Notes under the pieces: generated by a model | Told to the model about the DNA's origin: nothing | The model's input: only the letters and a program-made list of their open reading frames with translations | The model's database searches: none | In this document: one piece after another, positions 36,037 through 46,231 of the stretch | Layout: each line of letters starts with the position of its first letter | Numbering within the stretch: position 1 is the stretch's first letter | Position numbers and translations under genes: made by a program | From: Flavobacteria bacterium GWA2_35_26 | GTDB lineage: Bacteria; Bacteroidota; Bacteroidia; Flavobacteriales; Flavobacteriaceae | DNA length: 64,000 bases | Reading direction: 5' to 3' | NCBI GenBank assembly: GCA_001800905.1 | Contig: MGWH01000002.1 | Coordinates: forward strand, 186,001-250,000

Positions 36037-36820
36037 ATGCAATAATTTTAATAAAGGAAAGTACTTCAGAATTAAATAAAAGAGGCTGTTCCACATTTAC
36101 AACGTGTCCTGAGTTTTGAATAACACAGAGTTTCGAACTACGGTAATGACTTTCCACAACTTTTCGAACTGCCGGTAAGAACATATAATCTTCCTCTCCC
36201 ATCACATACAAAGTAGGAATGTTCAATTCCACCTGACGAAACCATCGTAAAACTGGATTGATTTCAGCAGTCAATTTGAACCATTTAATGAATTCTTTTT
36301 GGTACAATTTTTTTGCTTCGTTAATGAATAAGATTCGAGATTGCTTATGGTTTTTATTAGGCATAATCACAAAGGCAAAAAAGCGATATAAAAGCAAATA
36401 AGGTAAGATATATTTAAAAGTATTTCCAAGAAACATTAAAATCTGAGAGCGGAAATTCATTTTTAAAATGGCACCACCCATGATCATACTTTGCACACGA
36501 TCAGGATACATTTCGGCCAACTGGCGAATTAAAATTGTCCCCAAAGAAATGCCTACAAAATGCGATTTCTGAATTTGCAAATAATCTAAGACTTCCAAAA
36601 TATCATTGGCTAAAGCCGAAAAAGTATACTTTTGTTTGAATGCCTTCTTTAAGTTGGTTTTGGATTCTCCATGCCCACGTAAATCCAACAATAGAACATT
36701 ATACTCTTTTTGAAAATCACGAATTTGTTTGAACCAGATAGACGAACTTCCACCAGCCCCATGGACAAAAGTTACCCATTGGTCGCTGTTATTGTTCTCG
36801 TATACGGTATAATTAATCAA
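36035..36820 (-). CDS. Alpha/beta hydrolase
   Basis: A 261-residue single-domain alpha/beta hydrolase. The oxyanion segment VHGAGGSSSIWF lies near 20-30, the nucleophile elbow is GISLG, the acid is probably Asp in MGEEDYMF, and His is in NSGHVVN near the end. The cap (FKYILPYLLLYRFFAFVIMP, about 135-155) is hydrophobic and could associate with membrane or lipid substrate. The start is a TTG at 36820; no ATG lies before the first strand. The substrate cannot be told. It follows pyrF by 37 bases. Confidence 0.82.
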   Translation of the reverse strand: MINYTVYENNNSDQWVTFVHGAGGSSSIWFKQIRDFQKEYNVLLLDLRGHGESKTNLKKAFKQKYTFSALANDILEVLDYLQIQKSHFVGISLGTILIRQLAEMYPDRVQSMIMGGAILKMNFRSQILMFLGNTFKYILPYLLLYRFFAFVIMPNKNHKQSRILFINEAKKLYQKEFIKWFKLTAEINPVLRWFRQVELNIPTLYVMGEEDYMFLPAVRKVVESHYRSSKLCVIQNSGHVVNVEQPLLFNSEVLSFIKIIA

Positions 36821-36857
36821 AGTAGTTGTTTTTGTAAATATAACAATTAAAAGTTGC

Positions 36858-37670
36858 TTAGCCTAGAATAGCCTGCATTTCTTGCTGCATTAGTAAAGCT
36901 TCTGTTCTGGCTTTTTCAGCAAAATCAATTCCATTAGAAGCATAAATAATTGCTCTTGAAGAGTTGATTAACAATCCAACATTGGCATTCATTCCGTACT
37001 TACATACTTCAGACAAACTTCCACCTTGTGCTCCTACTCCAGGGACAAGTAAGAAACTATCTGGTACTATTTTCCGAATTTCGGTAAAATATTCTGCTTT
37101 AGTAGCCCCTACAACATACATCAAGTTGTGACTATTTTTCCATGTTTTAGAGGTTTCTAAAACTTGTTTGTACAATTCCGTTCCATTCACATTCAAGGTC
37201 TGAAAATCGAACGCTCCTTCGTTTGAAGTCAACGCCAACATAATCGTGTGCTTGTTTTCAAAAGCTAAAAACGGTTCCACCGAATCTTTACCCATATACG
37301 GCGCCACAGTAACCGAATCAAAATTCAAATCCTCAAAGAAAGCTTTGGCATACATCGAAGAGGTGTTGCCAATATCGCCTCTTTTGGCATCCGCAATAGT
37401 GAAAATGTTAGGATAGTTTTCGTTGATATAGCGAATTGTTTTTTCTAGAGACAACCAACCTTTTATTCCGTAAGCTTCGTAAAAAGCCGTGTTAGGTTTG
37501 TACGAAACAGCCAAATCGTGTGTCGCATCAATAATGGCTTTATTGAATTCAAAAATAGGATCTTCTGTCTCCAATAAATGTTTCGGAATTTTAGTCAAAT
37601 CTACATCCAAACCTACACACAGAAATGATTTTTTGAGTTGGATTTGATCAATTAGTTGTTGTGTTGTCAT
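36858..37670 (-). CDS. pyrF: Orotidine 5'-phosphate decarboxylase
   Basis: A 270-residue decarboxylase that makes UMP, the last step of pyrimidine synthesis. [14 protein letters not shown] near the start and [14 protein letters not shown] with the Asp-Lys-Asp catalytic set place it in the longer PyrF subfamily (about 270 residues). The phosphate-binding segment [11 protein letters not shown] and [16 protein letters not shown] complete the barrel. It lies between prfA and a hydrolase gene on the minus strand, behind the prfA hairpin. Confidence 0.97.
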   Translation of the reverse strand: MTTQQLIDQIQLKKSFLCVGLDVDLTKIPKHLLETEDPIFEFNKAIIDATHDLAVSYKPNTAFYEAYGIKGWLSLEKTIRYINENYPNIFTIADAKRGDIGNTSSMYAKAFFEDLNFDSVTVAPYMGKDSVEPFLAFENKHTIMLALTSNEGAFDFQTLNVNGTELYKQVLETSKTWKNSHNLMYVVGATKAEYFTEIRKIVPDSFLLVPGVGAQGGSLSEVCKYGMNANVGLLINSSRAIIYASNGIDFAEKARTEALLMQQEMQAILG

Positions 37671-37684
37671 AGTAACATTAGTTT

Positions 37685-37730
37685 AAAAAAAAATGCCGCA
37701 CACTAAATTTTATAGGAGGGCATTTTTATT
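37685..37730 (-). terminator. Terminator-like hairpin after prfA
   Basis: On the minus strand AAAAATGCC pairs with GGCATTTTT, with a 25-base loop and a long T run, between prfA and pyrF. The loop is large, so read-through to pyrF is possible. Confidence 0.6.
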
Positions 37731-37754
37731 TTTATAGTTTCATTTGCGCTTGAA

Positions 37755-38831
37755 TTAAAAAACTTCGCTAGCTTCTTTTAGTTTCTCGGTATTGTTTACC
37801 AATTGTAATTCGTCAACAATTTTCTGAATATCGCCATTCATAATGTTACCCAAATCATACAAAGTCAACCCAATTCGGTGATCAGTTACACGACCTTGTG
37901 CGTAATTATACGTACGGATTTTAGCAGAACGGTCTCCAGAACTCACCTGAGAAGTACGCTTAGATGCATCTTCTTCTTGTTTCTTAGCCAATTCCATTTC
38001 GTACAAACGAGATCGTAAAACCGTTAGCGCCTTGTCTTTGTTTTTATGTTGCGATTTTTGATCTTGACATTGCGCCACCAATCCGGTTGGAATGTGTGTC
38101 AAACGTACAGCTGATTTAGTTGTGTTTACCGACTGACCCCCTGGTCCTGATGAACAAAAGAAATCCACACGCACATCATTCATATCAATTTGCACATCAA
38201 ATTCTTCCGCTTCTGGTAACACCATTACTGTTGCTGCCGATGTGTGTACACGTCCTTGTGTTTCAGTTTGAGGAACACGTTGAACACGGTGAACACCTGC
38301 TTCAAATTTTAACGTACCATAGACATCTTCTCCAGTTACTTCAAAGATGACCTCTTTGAATCCTCCCGAAGTTCCTTCGTTCATATCGACAACGGATGTT
38401 CTCCAGCCTCTTCCTTCACAATATTTAGTGTACATACGGAACAAATCTCCTGCAAAAATACTCGCTTCATCTCCACCAGTTCCAGCACGAACCTCCACCA
38501 TCACATTCTTAGCATCTTCAGGATCTTTCGGAATCAACATAAATTTGATTTCTTCTTCAAGTTCCGGCAAACGTTGCTTCGCTTCATCCAATTGCATTTT
38601 GGCCATTTCGACCATTTCAGCATCTGATCCATCCGAAATAATTTCGTTGGCCTCATCAATATTAGCCATTAACAAAACATACTCATCGCGTTTCTCAGCC
38701 AAAGCTTTCAAGCCTTTATATTCTTGATTCAATTGCACATAACGCTTTTGATCTGAAATCACATCGGGTTGAATAATCAAATCCGAAATCTCATCAAAAC
38801 GTTGTTTTACTATTTGAAGTCTATCTAACAT
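37755..38831 (-). CDS. prfA: Peptide chain release factor 1
   Basis: A 358-residue class I release factor that ends translation at UAA and UAG. The GGQ loop ([12 protein letters not shown]), the ribosome-binding HIPTGL segment and the N-terminal helical hairpin ([15 protein letters not shown]) are all in place. A frame extending 16 codons upstream begins at a TTG-like codon and adds a poor N-terminus, so the ATG at 38831 is chosen. A TATTTTTG -7 element lies 25 bases upstream. Standard length, with no frameshift of the RF2 type. Downstream genes are pyrF and a hydrolase. Confidence 0.98.
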   Translation of the reverse strand: MLDRLQIVKQRFDEISDLIIQPDVISDQKRYVQLNQEYKGLKALAEKRDEYVLLMANIDEANEIISDGSDAEMVEMAKMQLDEAKQRLPELEEEIKFMLIPKDPEDAKNVMVEVRAGTGGDEASIFAGDLFRMYTKYCEGRGWRTSVVDMNEGTSGGFKEVIFEVTGEDVYGTLKFEAGVHRVQRVPQTETQGRVHTSAATVMVLPEAEEFDVQIDMNDVRVDFFCSSGPGGQSVNTTKSAVRLTHIPTGLVAQCQDQKSQHKNKDKALTVLRSRLYEMELAKKQEEDASKRTSQVSSGDRSAKIRTYNYAQGRVTDHRIGLTLYDLGNIMNGDIQKIVDELQLVNNTEKLKEASEVF

Positions 38832-38856
38832 TGTATTTGTTCCTTTATTTGGACGG

Positions 38857-38864
38857 CAAAAATA
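38857..38864 (-). promoter_or_regulatory. Likely -7 element of prfA
   Basis: The minus strand reads TATTTTTG, 25 bases before the prfA ATG. No clear -33 element. Confidence 0.4.
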
Positions 38865-38900
38865 CAAAAAAGATTGCATAAATAATTTTAGAAGTTCAGA

Positions 38901-39018
38901 TTTTTTAGAAGCTCATTCCAGCTGTCCGCTCTATCTTTTTATTTTTTTTTAATAAATTATAAAACAACCTAACTATTGAAAAAAAATAAAAAGGATGCCG
39001 CTACCATCTGGGCTAATT
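38901..39018 (+). repeat. Structured intergenic repeat element, copy A
   Basis: The left arm (38905-38937) and right arm (38990-39015) match the reverse complement of copy B (48277-48360) at about 28 of 33 and 24 of 26 positions. The core between is a perfect 15-base inverted repeat (38935-38949 with 38979-38993) of T and A runs, quite unlike the core of copy B. It lies upstream of a small lipoprotein gene. Confidence 0.75.
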
Positions 39019-39071
39019 CGTTTCTTTTTCCTAATATTGTATTCGTTTTAACCGACTTAAAATACAAAAAA

Positions 39072-39545
39072 ATGCGTCAATTCTTTCTTTTTTCAGCACT
39101 AAGTCTATTGCTATTTTCATGCACTAACAACTCTAAAAACGAAAAAATAAAAGCATCTGAATGGCTATTAGGCGAATGGGTCAACCAATCAAAGGAAGGA
39201 ATTGTGTCTGAAAATTGGTCCCAACCCAACGATAGTACTTTAGTGGCAGGATCATTCTTTATTAAGGAAAAAGACACCTTGCATTTTGAAAATATCGCTT
39301 TAACAGAAAAAGACGGTGAATTGCTATATGAAACTACCATCCAAGGGCAGAATGATGACAAACCGATTGTATTTCCTTTGCTTTCAGAAACGGAGAACGA
39401 ATTGGTTTTTGAAAACCTTCAAAACGACTATCCTCAAAAAATCAAATACCAACGCAACTCAAAATCAGTAATTACCATTTCCATTTCTGGAAAACAAGCC
39501 AAAAAAGTAGTTTCCGAACAATTCAAAATGACGAAAATAAAATAA
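39072..39545 (+). CDS. Small lipoprotein, DUF6265-like
   Basis: A 157-residue lipoprotein (MRQFFLFSALSLLLFSC, lipidated Cys at 17). The mature part is a small beta-barrel-like domain beginning SEWLLGEWVNQSKEGIVSENW and ending in LVFENLQNDYPQKIKYQ and a final strand, resembling the DUF6265/lipocalin-like fold. A TTG at 38976 would extend it by 32 residues, but this runs through the repeat element and destroys the signal, so the ATG at 39072 is chosen. Function is unknown. Confidence 0.75.
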   Translation: MRQFFLFSALSLLLFSCTNNSKNEKIKASEWLLGEWVNQSKEGIVSENWSQPNDSTLVAGSFFIKEKDTLHFENIALTEKDGELLYETTIQGQNDDKPIVFPLLSETENELVFENLQNDYPQKIKYQRNSKSVITISISGKQAKKVVSEQFKMTKIK

Positions 39546-39570
39546 CTCGTACCGCTTTTCAAAAAATGTA

Positions 39571-39600
39571 AAACCTTGCACCAAAACAAGGTTTTTTTTG
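39571..39600 (+). terminator. Terminator of the small lipoprotein gene
   Basis: AAAACCTTG pairs with CAAGGTTTT, with an eight-base loop and a T run, 26 bases after the stop. Confidence 0.9.
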
Positions 39601-39672
39601 TAGTTACTATTCTGATTTTCAAGCTTTAAAATCACCCTCTTATTTTATTATTAAGATTTAATCTAAATAAAC

Positions 39673-39703
39673 TTTGATAATTCAAATGTTGCCTTTATAT
39701 TTG
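39673..39703 (+). promoter_or_regulatory. Promoter of the siderophore receptor gene
   Basis: TTTG (39673-39676), exactly 19 bases, then TATATTTG (39696-39703): a perfect match to the Bacteroidetes consensus, 34 bases before the ATG. No clear Fur box is seen. Confidence 0.75.
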
Positions 39704-39737
39704 CATCGTTATTTTTAATTATTCCAAATAAACGATT

Positions 39738-42140
39738 ATGAAAAAGCAAATTTACCTCTTAATTATCACCTTGCTCTCTTGTTTTAGTAGCTCTGCTCAA
39801 GAAATAGGCACGATAGAAGGAAACATCATTTCGAAAGATGGATATCCATTATCAGGTGTTTCAATTCGATTAGGTAAAAAAGCATCTGTTTCAAAAACGG
39901 ATATAAAAGGTAATTTTAAATTTGAAAATTTCCCGGTTGGCTTGCACACTATTACTATTGAAGCAGAAGGTTTAAAAAAACAAACCAAAGACATTAAAGT
40001 AGTAGCCAATGAGACAACTAAAGTCGGTTTCACTTTAGAGGAACAAATGGAAACATTGAGGGAAATCGTAATCGTAATTAAAGAAAGTCCTAACAAACGA
40101 AAAGTAAGTGCTGTTCGTTCCGGTTTGAAGCCTATGGATATTCCGCAAAGTATGCAGACTATTGACAATGAAGTTATTGTGCAACAACAAGCCATTCGCT
40201 TAAGCGAGGTAATTAAAAATGCTAATGGAGTTTATGTAGGGTCTGCTCGTGGTGGTGCACAAGAATCATTTTGGTCTCGAGGCTATGACATGTCAGCCAA
40301 TAATATGTTCAAAAACGGATTTCGTTACAATTCAGGCTCAATCCCAGAAGTATCTTCGTTAGATAAAGTAGAGTTTTTAAAAGGGGGTTCGGCTTTATTG
40401 TACGGAAATGTAGCTCCCGGTGGAATTCTAAATTTGGTTACCAAAACTCCTTCTTTCAAGAAAGGTGGCGAAGTGATAATGCAAACAGGAAGTTATGCGT
40501 TTTACAAACCTTCCATTGATTGGTACGGCCCTCTAAATAAATCAATCGCTTACCGATTGAATGCTTCTTATGAAAATTCGGAAAGTTTTAGAGAGGTAGT
40601 AAAAAGAGAGCGCTATTACATCAACCCATCTTTCTTATTTAATCTAAGTCCTAAAACACAAATTACCCTACAAGGCGATATCATGAATGATAATTGGACT
40701 CCCGATTTTGGTACCATACTTATTGGAAAACAAATTTATGATGTGCCAAGAGGAAAGTATTATGGTGCAGTTTGGTCCAACGGAAATACGAAAACCTCTA
40801 GTGCTTCTGCCCTATTAAATCATTCTTTTAACAAAAATTGGAAACTCAATTTCAATTCGTCCTACCAAAATTATGATCGTGAATGGAAAGGTACTGAGCG
40901 TATACAAATCACCAATCCTAACGGCACTTGGAGTCGTCCGTTAGGCCAATACAAAAACACAGAAGCCATTGTAGGTGAACAAATTAGTTTGCAAGGATGT
41001 TTTACAACTGGCAAAATAAAACACCAAACTTTTTCTGGAATCGATTATGAAAATTCAGTTGCAACAGCAGATACTTTTGTTTTTTCACCAATAACATTTG
41101 ACACAATCAATGTATTTAGTTTTGATCCAAACAATCAAACAACAACAGAACCCAATGCAACCAATACCCAAAAAGTAACAACTAGTACCAACCGTTTTGG
41201 AATATATGCTCAAGATTTAATTTCGTTTACCGAAAAATTCAAGATGTTGGCTGGAATTCGTTGGTCTTGGCAAGAAGCACAAGCTAGAACTCATAAATTA
41301 ACTGCAAATCCAGTCTCTATTTCAAAAGGAATTCAGCTTCAAGACAAAGCGTTTTCACCAAAAATTGGATTCATCTATCAACCTGATAAAAATTCGTCAG
41401 TATTTGCCAGTTATTCCAATTCGTTTACACCAAATACAGGAACAACTGCCGACTTAAAACCTATTGCCGCATCAATAATTGATCAATATGAAATTGGAAT
41501 TAAAAAAGATTTTTGGAATGGCATCTTGAGTACTAATGTCACAGTGTACCAAATTACCAATAGTAATTTGGCACAAACTGCCGAGTTCAAAGCCGATGGC
41601 GTTACTCTAAATACTGATAACACTATCAAAGTATTGAATGGCGAAACAAAAAGTAAAGGAATCGAAATTGACATTAATGCAAAACCATTAGAAGGATTAA
41701 ATATTGCAGCTGGATACAGCTATAACGACAGTCGTTTCAGCAAAACTAACAAAGTAAATGGCGGATTTATAGAAGGCGACCGATTGACGCGAACTCCTGC
41801 AAATACAGCTAATTTAAGTTTCTTTTACAACATTCCATCAGGAAAACTAAAAGGGTTTTCTATTGGGGCTATAGGAAACTATATCGGGGAGCGTTTTGGA
41901 GGATGGAACGATCAATATGTGGTGAATACCAATGGTGTGATTACCATCAACGATAGAGATTTTCCGATTCAAGGATATACAACTGTAGATGTTTCAGCGG
42001 GTTATTCGTATAAAAAATGGAGCATTTTATGTAAACTTTCTAACATCACTAACGAATTGAATTACACTGTTCATGAGAATTATAGTATCAATCCAATTGC
42101 TCCACGCCAAATTATGACTAGTTTGAAATATAAATTGTAA
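39738..42140 (+). CDS. TonB-dependent siderophore receptor
   Basis: An 800-residue outer-membrane receptor. A signal peptide (MKKQIYLLIITLLSCFSSSA) precedes a CarboxypepD_reg-like domain (about 24-105), the Bacteroidetes marker. The plug (about 130-250) has MDIPQSMQTIDNEVI, RGGAQESFWSRGYDM and VEFLKGGSALLYGNVAPGG, which match the ferrichrome/pyoverdine receptor class. A 22-strand barrel follows. The last residues are KYKL. The class and the adjacent PepSY-helix gene, 53 bases downstream, argue for ferric-siderophore uptake with reduction or handling in the inner membrane. No TonB, siderophore synthesis or ABC genes are in the window. Confidence 0.93.
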   Translation: MKKQIYLLIITLLSCFSSSAQEIGTIEGNIISKDGYPLSGVSIRLGKKASVSKTDIKGNFKFENFPVGLHTITIEAEGLKKQTKDIKVVANETTKVGFTLEEQMETLREIVIVIKESPNKRKVSAVRSGLKPMDIPQSMQTIDNEVIVQQQAIRLSEVIKNANGVYVGSARGGAQESFWSRGYDMSANNMFKNGFRYNSGSIPEVSSLDKVEFLKGGSALLYGNVAPGGILNLVTKTPSFKKGGEVIMQTGSYAFYKPSIDWYGPLNKSIAYRLNASYENSESFREVVKRERYYINPSFLFNLSPKTQITLQGDIMNDNWTPDFGTILIGKQIYDVPRGKYYGAVWSNGNTKTSSASALLNHSFNKNWKLNFNSSYQNYDREWKGTERIQITNPNGTWSRPLGQYKNTEAIVGEQISLQGCFTTGKIKHQTFSGIDYENSVATADTFVFSPITFDTINVFSFDPNNQTTTEPNATNTQKVTTSTNRFGIYAQDLISFTEKFKMLAGIRWSWQEAQARTHKLTANPVSISKGIQLQDKAFSPKIGFIYQPDKNSSVFASYSNSFTPNTGTTADLKPIAASIIDQYEIGIKKDFWNGILSTNVTVYQITNSNLAQTAEFKADGVTLNTDNTIKVLNGETKSKGIEIDINAKPLEGLNIAAGYSYNDSRFSKTNKVNGGFIEGDRLTRTPANTANLSFFYNIPSGKLKGFSIGAIGNYIGERFGGWNDQYVVNTNGVITINDRDFPIQGYTTVDVSAGYSYKKWSILCKLSNITNELNYTVHENYSINPIAPRQIMTSLKYKL

Positions 42141-42193
42141 TTAAACCTTTTTATATTAGCCAAGTCTATCCTTCAACCAAAAAAAATAACACT

Positions 42194-42745
42194 ATGAAAA
42201 AAATCAATTGGAGAAACTTACACCGAGACTTAGGCTATTTCTACATCGGGTTAATCATTTCTTTTTCTCTATCGGGAATTATTCAAAACCATAGAAAAAC
42301 ATGGCATCCTGAAAAATATACCGTTGCAACCAAAGCCATAACTTTTACTCTTCCAAAAGAAGAAGCACTACTCACAGAAGACTTTGCTAAAGACTTAGGA
42401 AAAAAATTAGGTATTGACGATGAGTTTAGAAGATCTCGCGTCAAAGAAGGGAAATTTCAAATATCTTTCGAAAAAAACGATGTTGAAATTGACCTTGCTA
42501 CAGGAAAAGGAGAAATTTCAAGTTTTGGCAAAACACCTATCATTAATGATATTTTGGAATTACACAAAAGCAATTCAAATTTCTGGATCTATTATTCAGA
42601 TATTTTTGCGATCGGGTTAATTACCATTGCCTTAACAGGAACAGTAATGATTAAAGCTGGTAAGTTTAGTTGGAAACAACGCGGTTGGAAATTGGCCATT
42701 GCCGGAATTATTTTCCCAATACTTTTCTTATTTTTATTGGGTTAG
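42194..42745 (+). CDS. PepSY-associated membrane-helix protein
   Basis: A 183-residue inner-membrane protein. It starts with the conserved INWRNLHRDLGYFYIG motif and a first membrane segment (residues about 14-35, with a His pair typical of the family). A periplasmic stretch of about 100 residues follows, then two further segments at about 135-153 and 164-183. This family often accompanies siderophore receptors and is thought to act in iron release or reduction. The arrangement here, 53 bases after the receptor, fits. The short version lacks the full PepSY domain. Confidence 0.85.
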   Translation: MKKINWRNLHRDLGYFYIGLIISFSLSGIIQNHRKTWHPEKYTVATKAITFTLPKEEALLTEDFAKDLGKKLGIDDEFRRSRVKEGKFQISFEKNDVEIDLATGKGEISSFGKTPIINDILELHKSNSNFWIYYSDIFAIGLITIALTGTVMIKAGKFSWKQRGWKLAIAGIIFPILFLFLLG

Positions 42746-42760
42746 TTTATATTTAATTCA

Positions 42761-42799
42761 AAAAAAATCCCGTTCTAAATTTAGAACGGGATTTTTTTA
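42761..42799. terminator. Bidirectional terminator
   Basis: AAAAAAATCCCGTTCTAAA and its complement form a perfect 19-base stem with a T run. It serves the PepSY gene and valS. Confidence 0.93.
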
Positions 42800-42813
42800 T
42801 ATAAAGGCAAGCA

Positions 42814-45447
42814 TTATTTCAAACCTGCTAAACTTTGCTCAATCGTTGCAATTTTTGCTAAAGCATCGGCTTCTTTCTTGCGCTCCATTTCGATTACTTT
42901 TTCTGGCGCACCTGCCACAAATTTTTCATTCGACAACTTCCCTTGTACAGATTTCAAGAAACCTTTGATATAATTCAACTCTTCAGTCAACTTAGCGATT
43001 TCTTCTTCTACATTGATATTTCCAGTAATTGGAATAAAATATTCATTCGATTTTACTCGGAAAGACAACGCACCCTCAACTTTATCAGATACATAATCTA
43101 ATGTAGTGATGTTACCTAATTTACTTACTACCGAATCAAAATAAGTCGAAGCCTTATCGTTGTTTACCACTTTCAATTCAATCGAATCTTTAAACGGTAT
43201 ATTCTTGTCTTTACGAATGGTTCTAATACCCGAAATCACTTCGATAGTAGTATCAAAATCAGCAATCAAACTCGCATTAAAAGGTTTCATGGTTGGCCAA
43301 GTCGAAACAATTAACGCTTCTTCTTTAGTTCTTTCGGCCAATAATTGCCAAATTTCTTCGGTTAAGAACGGCATGAAAGGATGCAATAATTTCAAATTAT
43401 TTTCTAACATTTCGATGGCTTTCGTTAAAGTAACACTATCAATCGGTTGTTGGTATCCTGGTTTGATCATTTCTAAAAACCATGAACAGAAATCATCCCA
43501 AACCAATTTATAAATACCCATTAACGCATCTGAAATTCTATATTTTTCAAAATTATCTTCAATGTCTACTAGCGTTTGTTGCAACTTCGCTTCGTACCAT
43601 TCAATCGCAACCTTAGAGGATTCTGGTTGCGGGATTGTATCGGATACTTCCCAACCTTTAATCAATTTAAAGGCATTCCAAATTTTATTGGTAAACGCTT
43701 TCCCTTGGTTGCACAATTCTTCGTCAAACATAATGTCATTTCCTGCCGAAGCGCTCAACAACAAACCTACACGAACACCATCGGCACCAAATTTATCTAT
43801 CAAATCTAAAGGATCAGGAGAATTACCTAATGATTTAGACATTTTACGTCGTTGTTTGTCACGAACCAATCCTGTCAAATACACATTCGTAAATGGTTTT
43901 TTTCCAGTGTATTCGTAACCTGCTATAATCATACGTGCTACCCAGAAAAATAAAATATCCGGTCCGGTAACCAAATCATTGGTTGGATAATAGTAATTGA
44001 AATCTTCGTTTTTGGGATCCATTATTCCTCCAAAAACCGCCATTGGCCATAGCCAAGAAGAAAACCATGTATCTAAGGCATCGACATCTTGCGTTAGATT
44101 ATCATTTGTAAGTTGTGGGTTATTGGTTCTTTGTTTTGCTAGAACCAAAGCGTCTTCAATGGTTTCAGCTACTACAAAATCTTCTTTTCCGTCGCCATAA
44201 TAATAGGCCGGAATTTGTTGTCCCCACCATAATTGACGGGATATATTCCAATCGCGGATGTTGTTTAACCAATGCGCATAGGTATTGTCAAAACGTTTTG
44301 GATGCAATTTAATTTCGCCCTCTTCTAAAACGGCTTTGATGGCTGGTTTTACCAAATCTTCCATTTTCAAGAACCATTGGTCTGACAAACGAGGTTCAAT
44401 TACGGCTTTAGTACGTTCTGAAGTTCCCACTTTATTCAAGTGAGTTTCCGTTTTAGCCAAGGCACCAATAGTTTCCAATTCTTTAGCAATCGCCTCTCGA
44501 ACAACAAATCGATCTTGTCCTTGGTAATGCAAACCAAAGCTATTTAAAGTCGCATCTTCATTGAAAATATCAATTATTTCTAATTGATGCTTTTCGCCTA
44601 AAGTCTTATCGTTCATATCGTGAGCAGGTGTCACTTTCAAACAACCCGTACCAAATTCTACATCTACGTACTCATCTTCAATAATTGGAATCACTCTACC
44701 GCAAATAGGCACTATGGCTTTTTTACCTTTCAAATGTGCAAAACGCTCGTCATTCGGGTTAATACAAATTGCGGTATCTCCAAAAATAGTTTCAGGACGT
44801 GTTGTAGCTACGGTTAAGAAATCGGTACTGCCTTCAATTTTATAGTTCAGGAAATATAATTTTCCCTGTTGTTCTTCATAAATCACTTCCTCGTCAGACA
44901 AGGTAGTTTTCGCTTCAGGATCCCAGTTCACCATTCGGTAACCACGGTAAATCAAGCCTTTGTTGTACAAATCGACAAAGGAACGAATTACAGAAGCCGA
45001 CATATCCGGATCCATGGTGAATTTCGTACGTTCCCAATCACAAGAAGCCCCTAATTTTTTCAATTGGTCCAAAATAACCCCACCATATTTGTCGGTCCAT
45101 TCCCAAGCATGTGCCAAAAATTCCTCACGAGTTAAATCATTTTTATTGATTCCCTCAGCTTTCAATTTAGCCACTACTTTAGCTTCGGTAGCGATAGAAG
45201 CATGATCTGTTCCAGGCACCCAGCATGCATTTAATCCTTTCAAACGCGCTCTACGAATTAAAACATCTTGAATGGTATTGTTCAACATGTGTCCCATGTG
45301 CAACACTCCCGTCACATTGGGCGGTGGAATTACGATCGTATAAGGCGTTCTGTGATCAGGCTCCGAATGAAAATAGTTGTTTTTCATCCAGTAGTCGTAC
45401 CATTTTTGTTCTATCGTTTTAGCGTCGAATTGTGCAGGAATTGTCAT
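42814..45447 (-). CDS. valS: Valine--tRNA ligase
   Basis: An 877-residue class I synthetase that charges tRNA-Val and edits Thr. The HIGH motif is HMGH in [15 protein letters not shown], near residue 46, and KMSKS is in [10 protein letters not shown], near 540. The connective editing domain lies between ([17 protein letters not shown]). The C-terminal coiled coil ([19 protein letters not shown]) that clamps the tRNA is complete. The length is normal. It is alone on the minus strand and divergent from the DUF1573 gene. Confidence 0.98.
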   Translation of the reverse strand: MTIPAQFDAKTIEQKWYDYWMKNNYFHSEPDHRTPYTIVIPPPNVTGVLHMGHMLNNTIQDVLIRRARLKGLNACWVPGTDHASIATEAKVVAKLKAEGINKNDLTREEFLAHAWEWTDKYGGVILDQLKKLGASCDWERTKFTMDPDMSASVIRSFVDLYNKGLIYRGYRMVNWDPEAKTTLSDEEVIYEEQQGKLYFLNYKIEGSTDFLTVATTRPETIFGDTAICINPNDERFAHLKGKKAIVPICGRVIPIIEDEYVDVEFGTGCLKVTPAHDMNDKTLGEKHQLEIIDIFNEDATLNSFGLHYQGQDRFVVREAIAKELETIGALAKTETHLNKVGTSERTKAVIEPRLSDQWFLKMEDLVKPAIKAVLEEGEIKLHPKRFDNTYAHWLNNIRDWNISRQLWWGQQIPAYYYGDGKEDFVVAETIEDALVLAKQRTNNPQLTNDNLTQDVDALDTWFSSWLWPMAVFGGIMDPKNEDFNYYYPTNDLVTGPDILFFWVARMIIAGYEYTGKKPFTNVYLTGLVRDKQRRKMSKSLGNSPDPLDLIDKFGADGVRVGLLLSASAGNDIMFDEELCNQGKAFTNKIWNAFKLIKGWEVSDTIPQPESSKVAIEWYEAKLQQTLVDIEDNFEKYRISDALMGIYKLVWDDFCSWFLEMIKPGYQQPIDSVTLTKAIEMLENNLKLLHPFMPFLTEEIWQLLAERTKEEALIVSTWPTMKPFNASLIADFDTTIEVISGIRTIRKDKNIPFKDSIELKVVNNDKASTYFDSVVSKLGNITTLDYVSDKVEGALSFRVKSNEYFIPITGNINVEEEIAKLTEELNYIKGFLKSVQGKLSNEKFVAGAPEKVIEMERKKEADALAKIATIEQSLAGLK

Positions 45448-45664
45448 TGTATAGTAAATTCGTTTAATCGTTTAGTAGCGTTGATTCCCAAATTGAAAAT
45501 GTAAATGTCAATTTTAGAACTTGTGCATTGCAATTCAGCTTCCGTATTGCAAGCCAAATAAGCAACAAAAGTAAATAATTAAGTACACTATAAAAAGCGA
45601 AATAAAAATTTGTAGGGTAAATAAAAGAAACTAACTTTACTTGACATTTAAATCATTTTTCAAA

Positions 45665-46048
45665 ATGCAAAAAATAATCGCCCTCATCGTATTTACATTG
45701 TTTAGCAACATCAGCTTTTCTCAAGCCGCCAAAATTGAATTTTCTGCAAAAGAAAACACCATCGATTACGGAAGAGTAACAAAAGGATCTGATTCTGGGA
45801 TTCGTGTTTTTGAATTTACAAATACAGGAAATGCCCCATTGATTATTACCAATGTACTTTCTACTTGTGGATGTACAGTTCCCACCAAACCAGAAGCACC
45901 AATTTTACCTGGTAAAAAAGGAAAAATTGAAATAAAATACAATATGGCTACAGGCCCTATTCGTAAAACAATTACCGTTGAATCTAACGCCGCCAATTAT
46001 GAAGGCGGAAGAATCGCACTAAAAATAAAAGGAGAAGTACTAGAATAA
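45665..46048 (+). CDS. Exported DUF1573 protein
   Basis: A 127-residue protein with a signal peptide (MQKIIALIVFTLFSNISFSQ). The mature part is a single immunoglobulin-like DUF1573 domain: IDYGRVTKGSDSGIRVFEF, then LIITNVLSTCGCTVPTKPE with the characteristic CGC, and GKIEIKYNM. The family is abundant in Bacteroidetes and Planctomycetes, of unknown function, and related to the ASPM/MSP-type domain. A TTG at 45641 would add eight residues and spoil the signal, so the ATG at 45665 is used. It ends at a strong terminator. Confidence 0.85.
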   Translation: MQKIIALIVFTLFSNISFSQAAKIEFSAKENTIDYGRVTKGSDSGIRVFEFTNTGNAPLIITNVLSTCGCTVPTKPEAPILPGKKGKIEIKYNMATGPIRKTITVESNAANYEGGRIALKIKGEVLE

Positions 46049-46071
46049 AGTATTCTTTATCAATAATTTAG

Positions 46072-46104
46072 AAAACGCCTTTTGATTTCAATAGGCGTTT
46101 TTTA
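46072..46104 (+). terminator. Terminator of the DUF1573 gene
   Basis: AAAACGCCT pairs with AGGCGTTTT around a 12-base loop, followed by more T. Confidence 0.9.
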
Positions 46105-46231
46105 GTATCCATTTTAAGCATTTTATATCTTAAAAATATAACATTTTAGGGTGTTTTTATGAGCAATTACTGCGAATAATTCCCGAAACTTAGAAAAAAA
46201 AAGTGCAAATTTGCAATTCAAGAGTAAACAC

